Notes under the pieces: model-generated
Told to the model about the DNA's origin: nothing
Seen by the model: only the letters and a program-made list of their open reading frames with translations
The model's database searches: none
Part shown: piece after piece, positions 60,362-64,000 of the stretch
How the letters are laid out: every line of letters begins with the position of its first letter
Position numbering within the stretch: the stretch's first letter is position 1
Made by a program: the position numbers and the translations under genes
Assembly (NCBI RefSeq): GCF_039524395.1
Contig: NZ_BAAAGO010000018.1
Length of the DNA: 64,000 nt
Strand: one strand, 5' to 3'
Origin: Micropruina glycogenica
GTDB taxonomy: Bacteria > Actinomycetota > Actinomycetes > Propionibacteriales > Propionibacteriaceae

Positions 60362-61100
60362 CTACGTCGGGGTGACCAGGCGGGCGATCCGGCACTACCA
60401 CGCCCTGGGCCTGCTGCCGGAGCCGGAGCGGACGGCGTCGGGGTACCGCAGCTACCACGCTCAGCACGTGGTCGAGCTGCACCGGATCAAGGTGCTCACC
60501 GACGCCGGCGTCCCGCTGTCGCGCGTGCGCGGCTTGGTCGACGCCGAACAAGAGGCCTTCCGCGAGGCCGCCGCCCAGATCGACGCCGAGTTGCGAGGCC
60601 GGATCGCCGAGTTGGAGGCCACCCGAGAGTCACTCGATCGGCTCGCCGTTCGGGGTGAGCCGTTCCTTCCGCCGCAGGTGACGCGCATGCAACAACAGAT
60701 GCGTGCCCTCGGGGTGTCTGAGCGCACCTTGCAGATGGAGCGCGACGCCTGGCTGCTGATCCAGGTACTGTTCCCCGACTTGGTCGGCTACTGGCTCGAC
60801 ACCCAGCAGGCGATGCTCAACGACCCGGTCTACCGAGACCTCTACCTGCGTACCGACCAGGCATTCGACTACCCGGCGGACGATCCGCGGCTCGAAGAGA
60901 TCGCCCAAGCCACTGTGGAATGGATGATGACCCACCGTCCACCCGCACAGGGGGAATGGACCGACGACGCACTCGCCCAGCAACTGGTGGCCGGTTACCG
61001 TCGCGGCTACTCCCCCGGCTGGCGACGCCTGATGGAACGCATGGCAGAACTCGTGCAGGCCAGCGACGATCGAGCTTGTCGAGATCCTGACGACCGTTGA
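60336..61100 (+). CDS. MerR-family transcriptional regulator
   Basis: 254 residues from ATG 60336 (GGAGG, good spacing) inside the end of the MFS gene. N-terminal winged helix MLTIGQLADYVGVTRRAIRH, then ALGLLPEPERTASGYRSY and the dimerisation helix. The ~150-residue C-terminal part is helical with Trp/Tyr (WLLIQVLFPDLVGYWLDTQQ, EWMMTHRPPAQGEW), as in drug-binding TipA/MerR regulators, and has no metal-binding cysteines near the helix end. The last residues RACRDPDDR are encoded by repeat B and the following duplication, so the original stop may have been lost. Likely an autoregulated, ligand-responsive activator of the exporter. Confidence 0.92.
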   Translation: MLTIGQLADYVGVTRRAIRHYHALGLLPEPERTASGYRSYHAQHVVELHRIKVLTDAGVPLSRVRGLVDAEQEAFREAAAQIDAELRGRIAELEATRESLDRLAVRGEPFLPPQVTRMQQQMRALGVSERTLQMERDAWLLIQVLFPDLVGYWLDTQQAMLNDPVYRDLYLRTDQAFDYPADDPRLEEIAQATVEWMMTHRPPAQGEWTDDALAQQLVAGYRRGYSPGWRRLMERMAELVQASDDRACRDPDDR

Positions 61101-61156
61101 TCCTGACGACCGTTGATCGACCCTGTCGAGATCCGGTTTCGACAAGCTCAACCAAC
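61068..61156. repeat. Repeat B cluster with a 16-base tandem duplication
   Basis: ATCGAGCTTGTCGAGATCC (61069-61087), a tandem pair of TGATCCTGACGACCGT-like 16-mers, CGACCCTGTCGAGATCC, and an inverted copy TTTCGACAAGCTCAACCAAC (61137-61156). The first copy supplies the C-terminal codons and stop of the merR gene. Confidence 0.8.
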
Positions 61157-61201
61157 GCACCTCCTGCTGGCTCAACCAACCGACTTCGGCATGGGACGTG
61201 C

Positions 61202-62833
61202 TCAGAGCATGTGCGGGTATCCGACGGACGTCGGGGGCACCAGGGTCTCTTTGACCGCACGGGGGCTGACCCAACGCATCAGGTTCCACATCGAGCCCGC
61301 CTTGTCGTTGGTGCCGGACGCCCTCGCGCCGCCGAAGGGCTGCTGCCCCACCACCGCGCCGGTGGGCTTGTCGTTGATGTAGAAGTTGCCCGCCGCGAAG
61401 CGCAGCCGCTGCTGAGCCAACTCGACCGCGGCGCGGTCGGTGGCCAGAATCGAGCCGGTCAGCGCGTAGGCCGACGCCGTGTCGACCAGGTCGAGCACCT
61501 TGTCGAAGTCGGCGTCGTCATAGACGAAGATGCCGAGGATCGGGCCGAAGTACTCGGTGCGGAAGATGTCGTTGCCCGGGTTGGTCGAGGTGATCAGCGC
61601 GGGCCTGATGTACCAGCCTTGGCTGCGGTCGTAGGTGCCGCCGGCCACGATCTCGGCATCGCCGGACGCCTTCGCGGCGTCGATCGCCCCCGACAGTTTG
61701 ACGAACGCCCGCTCGTCGATGACGGCCGAGGTGAAGTTGGTCAGATCGCGCACGTCGCCGACGGCCAGCGCCTCGGTCTGCGCGATCAGGTCGTCTTGGA
61801 CGGCGTTCCACAGCGACCGCGGCAGGTAGGCGCGCGACGCCGCCGAACACTTCTGCCCCGAGTACTCGAACGCCCCGCGAATCAGTGCCGTCTTCACCAT
61901 CTCGGGCTCGGCGCTCGGGTGGGCCAGCACGAAGTCTTTGCCGCCCGTCTCGCCGACGATGCGCGGGTACGACCGGTACCCGGCGATGTTCGCGCCCACC
62001 TGCGACCACAGCCCCTGGAACACTCGCGTCGATCCGGTGAAGTGAATGCCGGCCAGATCGGGGTGGGCCAGGGCCACGTCCGATACCTCGGCACCGTGCC
62101 CGGGCACCAGGTTGATCACGCCGTCGGGCAGGCCGGCCGCGCGCAGCACGTCGACGATCACCTCGGCGGCGAACATCTGGGTGAGCGCCGGCTTCCACAG
62201 AACCGGGTTGCCCATCAGCGCGGCCGACGTGGGCAGGTTGCCGGCGATCGCAGTGAAGTTGAACGGCGTGATCGCATACACGAAGCCCTCGAGCGGCCGG
62301 TAGTCCATGCGGTTCCAGACCCCAGCACTGTTCAGCGGCTGATTGGCGTAGATGTCTTGCGCGAAGTGGGCGTTGAACCGCAGAAAGTCGATCAGCTCGC
62401 ACGCCGAGTCGATCTCGGCCTGTTGAACGGTCTTGGCCTGGCCGAGCATGGTGGCGGCGTTGATCCGGGCCCGGTAGGGGCCGGCGATCAGGTCGGCGGC
62501 GCGCAGAAACACCGCAGCACGCTGGTCGAACGGCAGCGCCGCCCAATCGGGTGCCGCGGCCAGCGCCGCGTCGATGGCCTGTTGGGCATCGGCGTGCGAT
62601 GCCTGCTGCACGACGCCGAGCACGGTGCCGTGGTCGGACGGCATGCGCACCTCGTAGCGGTCGGCCCCCGTGCCCGGACGGCGCTCTGCCCCGAAGGTGC
62701 CGGTCAACTCGGCGGGCTCGGCGGAAGTCGCGGACACCAGAGCCGCCTCGATCTCAGCCCGCTCCGGGCTGCCGGGGGCGTAACTCTTCACCGGTTCGTT
62801 CACGGGTACGGGCACACGAGTGATAGCATCCAC
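61202..62833 (-). CDS. pruA: L-glutamate gamma-semialdehyde (P5C) dehydrogenase
   Basis: 543 residues from GTG 62833. Aldehyde dehydrogenase superfamily, P5C-dehydrogenase class: QDIYANQPLNSAGVWNRMDY, EGFVYAITPFNFTAIAGNLP, IHFTGSTRVFQGLW, VGETGGKDFVLAHPSAE with the catalytic Glu, and YSGQKCSAASRAYLP with the catalytic Cys. The C-terminus has KPTGAVVGQQPFGGARASGT. It oxidises glutamate semialdehyde from proline or arginine breakdown to glutamate, the substrate of the glutamate dehydrogenase 4 kb away. No proline dehydrogenase gene is adjacent. Confidence 0.95.
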   Translation of the reverse strand: MDAITRVPVPVNEPVKSYAPGSPERAEIEAALVSATSAEPAELTGTFGAERRPGTGADRYEVRMPSDHGTVLGVVQQASHADAQQAIDAALAAAPDWAALPFDQRAAVFLRAADLIAGPYRARINAATMLGQAKTVQQAEIDSACELIDFLRFNAHFAQDIYANQPLNSAGVWNRMDYRPLEGFVYAITPFNFTAIAGNLPTSAALMGNPVLWKPALTQMFAAEVIVDVLRAAGLPDGVINLVPGHGAEVSDVALAHPDLAGIHFTGSTRVFQGLWSQVGANIAGYRSYPRIVGETGGKDFVLAHPSAEPEMVKTALIRGAFEYSGQKCSAASRAYLPRSLWNAVQDDLIAQTEALAVGDVRDLTNFTSAVIDERAFVKLSGAIDAAKASGDAEIVAGGTYDRSQGWYIRPALITSTNPGNDIFRTEYFGPILGIFVYDDADFDKVLDLVDTASAYALTGSILATDRAAVELAQQRLRFAAGNFYINDKPTGAVVGQQPFGGARASGTNDKAGSMWNLMRWVSPRAVKETLVPPTSVGYPHML

Positions 62834-62967
62834 GGCACGAGATTACCTCACGCACGCTTGCCAGAACAACGATTCTTCGCGCTCACGCGATGAGCGGCGG
62901 GCATTCTTACTGCGTCTACGCACCATGAGCCGCAATATCAGCGACCGCCGAGGCGTACCCACCTGGG

Positions 62968-62973
62968 TACGCT
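62968..62973 (+). promoter_or_regulatory. Candidate -10 for the leaderless 62980 gene
   Basis: TACGCT followed by six bases and ATG 62980; no ribosome binding site. Confidence 0.4.
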
Positions 62974-62979
62974 CTGACG

Positions 62980-63264
62980 ATGGAGCCGTTCGGGTTGGTT
63001 GTGATCGTCGTCGGCATCGCGGCGGTGGCCGCCGTCACCTGGTGGTTCGCCCGCCGACGCCGCGCCGACATGCTCGAGTACGACGAAGCCCCCGCGTCCG
63101 ACGAACCCGTCCAGGCGCCACCCCAGGTGCTGAGCAGAGACGCCCTGATCAACCCCAACCGCCACTTGGACCCCACCAAGTGGGACCTTCCCGGCGATGA
63201 TGACATCGAAGGCGAGCTACCGACGCACTTCGACCGTGACTACCTGCGGCGCCAGCAGGACTGA
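62980..63264 (+). CDS. Small single-pass membrane protein of unknown function
   Basis: 94 residues. One N-terminal helix (LVVIVVGIAAVAAVTWWFA, ~6-24) followed by RRRRAD, so the C-terminal ~65 residues are cytosolic. That part is acidic, with DALINPNRHLDPTKWDLPGD and a final DRDYLRRQQD. No family recognised. Convergent with ku (62-base gap). Confidence 0.7.
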   Translation: MEPFGLVVIVVGIAAVAAVTWWFARRRRADMLEYDEAPASDEPVQAPPQVLSRDALINPNRHLDPTKWDLPGDDDIEGELPTHFDRDYLRRQQD

Positions 63265-63326
63265 CAGCGCCGGCGGACGGCTCGGTCTGCGCACGTGTGA
63301 GAACAGTGCCTCGCTGTGCGCGATGA

Positions 63327-64000
63327 TCAGCCGGCCTTGGCGGCCTCTTCGCGACGCTTCTTGGCGGCTTCGACCGAGGCCCGCAACGCCGCCACCAGGT
63401 CGACCACCTCGGCCTCTTTGGGGGCTTCGTCGCTCTCGGTGGGCACCGGCTGGCCGGCCAGCTTGGCCTGCACCACGGCTTCCAGGGCCTCGCGGTAGCT
63501 GTCGGTGAACTGACTGGGGTCGAACTCGCCCGACAACTGGTCGATGAACATGCGGGCCATCTGCACCTCGGCGTCCGACACCTTGATGTCGTCGCCCGGG
63601 GCCGCGAACTCGCCGTCGCGCAACTCGTCGGGCCAGAGCATGGTGTGCATCAGCAGCAGGTCGTCTTTGGCGCGAATCAGTGCCAGCGATTCCCGCGATC
63701 GCAGCGCCACCTTCACCACGGCGGCCTTGCCCTCTTCGGCGAGCGCCCGCCGAAGCAGCACGTACGGCTTGGCGCCGGGCCCGTCGGCCTCGAGAAAGTA
63801 GGTGCGTTCGAAGTAGGTCGGGTCGATGTCGTCGGTCTTCACGAATTGGACGACCTCGACCGCCTTCGAACTCGCCAGGGGCAGGTTCTCGAAGTCTTCG
63901 GAATCGAGGATCACCAGGCGTCCGTCGCCGGTTTCGTAGCCCTTCGCGATCTCGGTGTAGGGAATCTCTTTGCCGCACACCTCGCAGACCCGCTTGTACT
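63327..64000 (-). CDS. ku: Ku-family NHEJ end-binding protein, C-terminal part
   Basis: About 224 C-terminal residues; the gene continues past the right edge (frame open to 64000). Visible: YKRVCEVCGKEIPYTEIAKG (Ku core), LPLASSKAVEVVQFV, DIDPTYFERTYFLEADGPG, LALIRAKDDLLLMHTMLWPD and FIDQLSGEFDPSQFTDSYRE. The short basic C-terminal tail (EAAKKRREEAAKAG) is typical of actinobacterial Ku, where it aids DNA binding. Ku threads onto broken ends and recruits LigD; a LigD-type polymerase domain is encoded at 46980-47954. Confidence 0.95.
   Translation of the reverse strand, partial: YKRVCEVCGKEIPYTEIAKGYETGDGRLVILDSEDFENLPLASSKAVEVVQFVKTDDIDPTYFERTYFLEADGPGAKPYVLLRRALAEEGKAAVVKVALRSRESLALIRAKDDLLLMHTMLWPDELRDGEFAAPGDDIKVSDAEVQMARMFIDQLSGEFDPSQFTDSYREALEAVVQAKLAGQPVPTESDEAPKEAEVVDLVAALRASVEAAKKRREEAAKAG

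Noticed and set aside
1..64000. tRNA or rRNA genes and intact insertion sequences
   Set aside because: No cloverleaf-like sequence with a CCA-proximal stem, no rRNA signature and no transposase or integrase reading frame was found by eye.

Overview
The window is a very GC-rich, densely coded piece of an actinobacterial chromosome. Supporting evidence: a mycothiol-dependent formaldehyde dehydrogenase, both AdnAB and RecBCD, PknG, UvrD2 with an HRDC domain, a DUF3107 protein, many leaderless start codons and ATGA/GTGA gene junctions. Part of the gene order (E1-like protein, ABC1 kinase, uvrD2, nudC, adnB, adnA) matches the Rv3196-Rv3202c neighbourhood of mycobacteria, but whiB7 is missing and recCBD and other genes are inserted. 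A member of the Propionibacteriales is my best guess, at low confidence.

1-24 kb is a DNA-repair block: E1/ThiF-like fragment, ABC1 kinase, uvrD2, recC-recB-recD, then (after a short decayed stretch) an Arr fusion protein, nudC, adnB and adnA. Between recD and Arr, 12.1-15.7 kb holds three broken genes: a lipoprotein/beta-propeller gene with a frameshift and two in-frame TAG codons, a SigE-type sigma factor, and a DJ-1/PfpI gene with one frameshift. Two NHEJ components, a LigD-type polymerase domain at 47 kb and Ku at the right edge, mean the genome has RecBCD, AdnAB and NHEJ together.

24.4-36.1 kb is a nine-gene co-directional operon, mostly with 4-base overlaps: TelA, an unknown protein, a CbbX/SpoVK-type AAA+ ATPase, a four-pass sensor-like membrane protein, a coiled-coil protein, PknG, PP2C phosphatase, VWA protein and FHA protein. 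It looks like a complete kinase/phosphatase/phosphopeptide-reader circuit with repeated zinc ribbons in three proteins. A palindromic repeat that is intergenic elsewhere in the window has entered the PP2C coding sequence three times in frame.

36.1-41.6 kb has repeat-rich spacers, a VKOR/DsbA-like disulfide pair, DUF3107 and a DEAD-box RNA helicase. 41.6-45.0 kb is a compact RiPP locus: a 103-residue precursor with ten cysteines, a fused E1-like/YcaO cyclodehydratase and a SagB-type dehydrogenase. This is the best candidate for an undescribed product. 45.2-49.2 kb holds the mycothiol formaldehyde pathway, the LigD polymerase domain, and trpS preceded by a convincing transcription attenuator with a leaderless leader peptide.

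49.4-64 kb holds a YhgE/Pip membrane protein with a degenerate ABC-ATPase-like partner, a PHP phosphoesterase, the large NAD-glutamate dehydrogenase, DUF2505, a truncated radical-SAM remnant beside an MFS-MerR pair with a textbook MerR operator, a P5C dehydrogenase (which feeds glutamate to the same pathway as the glutamate dehydrogenase), a small membrane protein and Ku. No tRNA, rRNA, CRISPR array or intact insertion sequence was seen.
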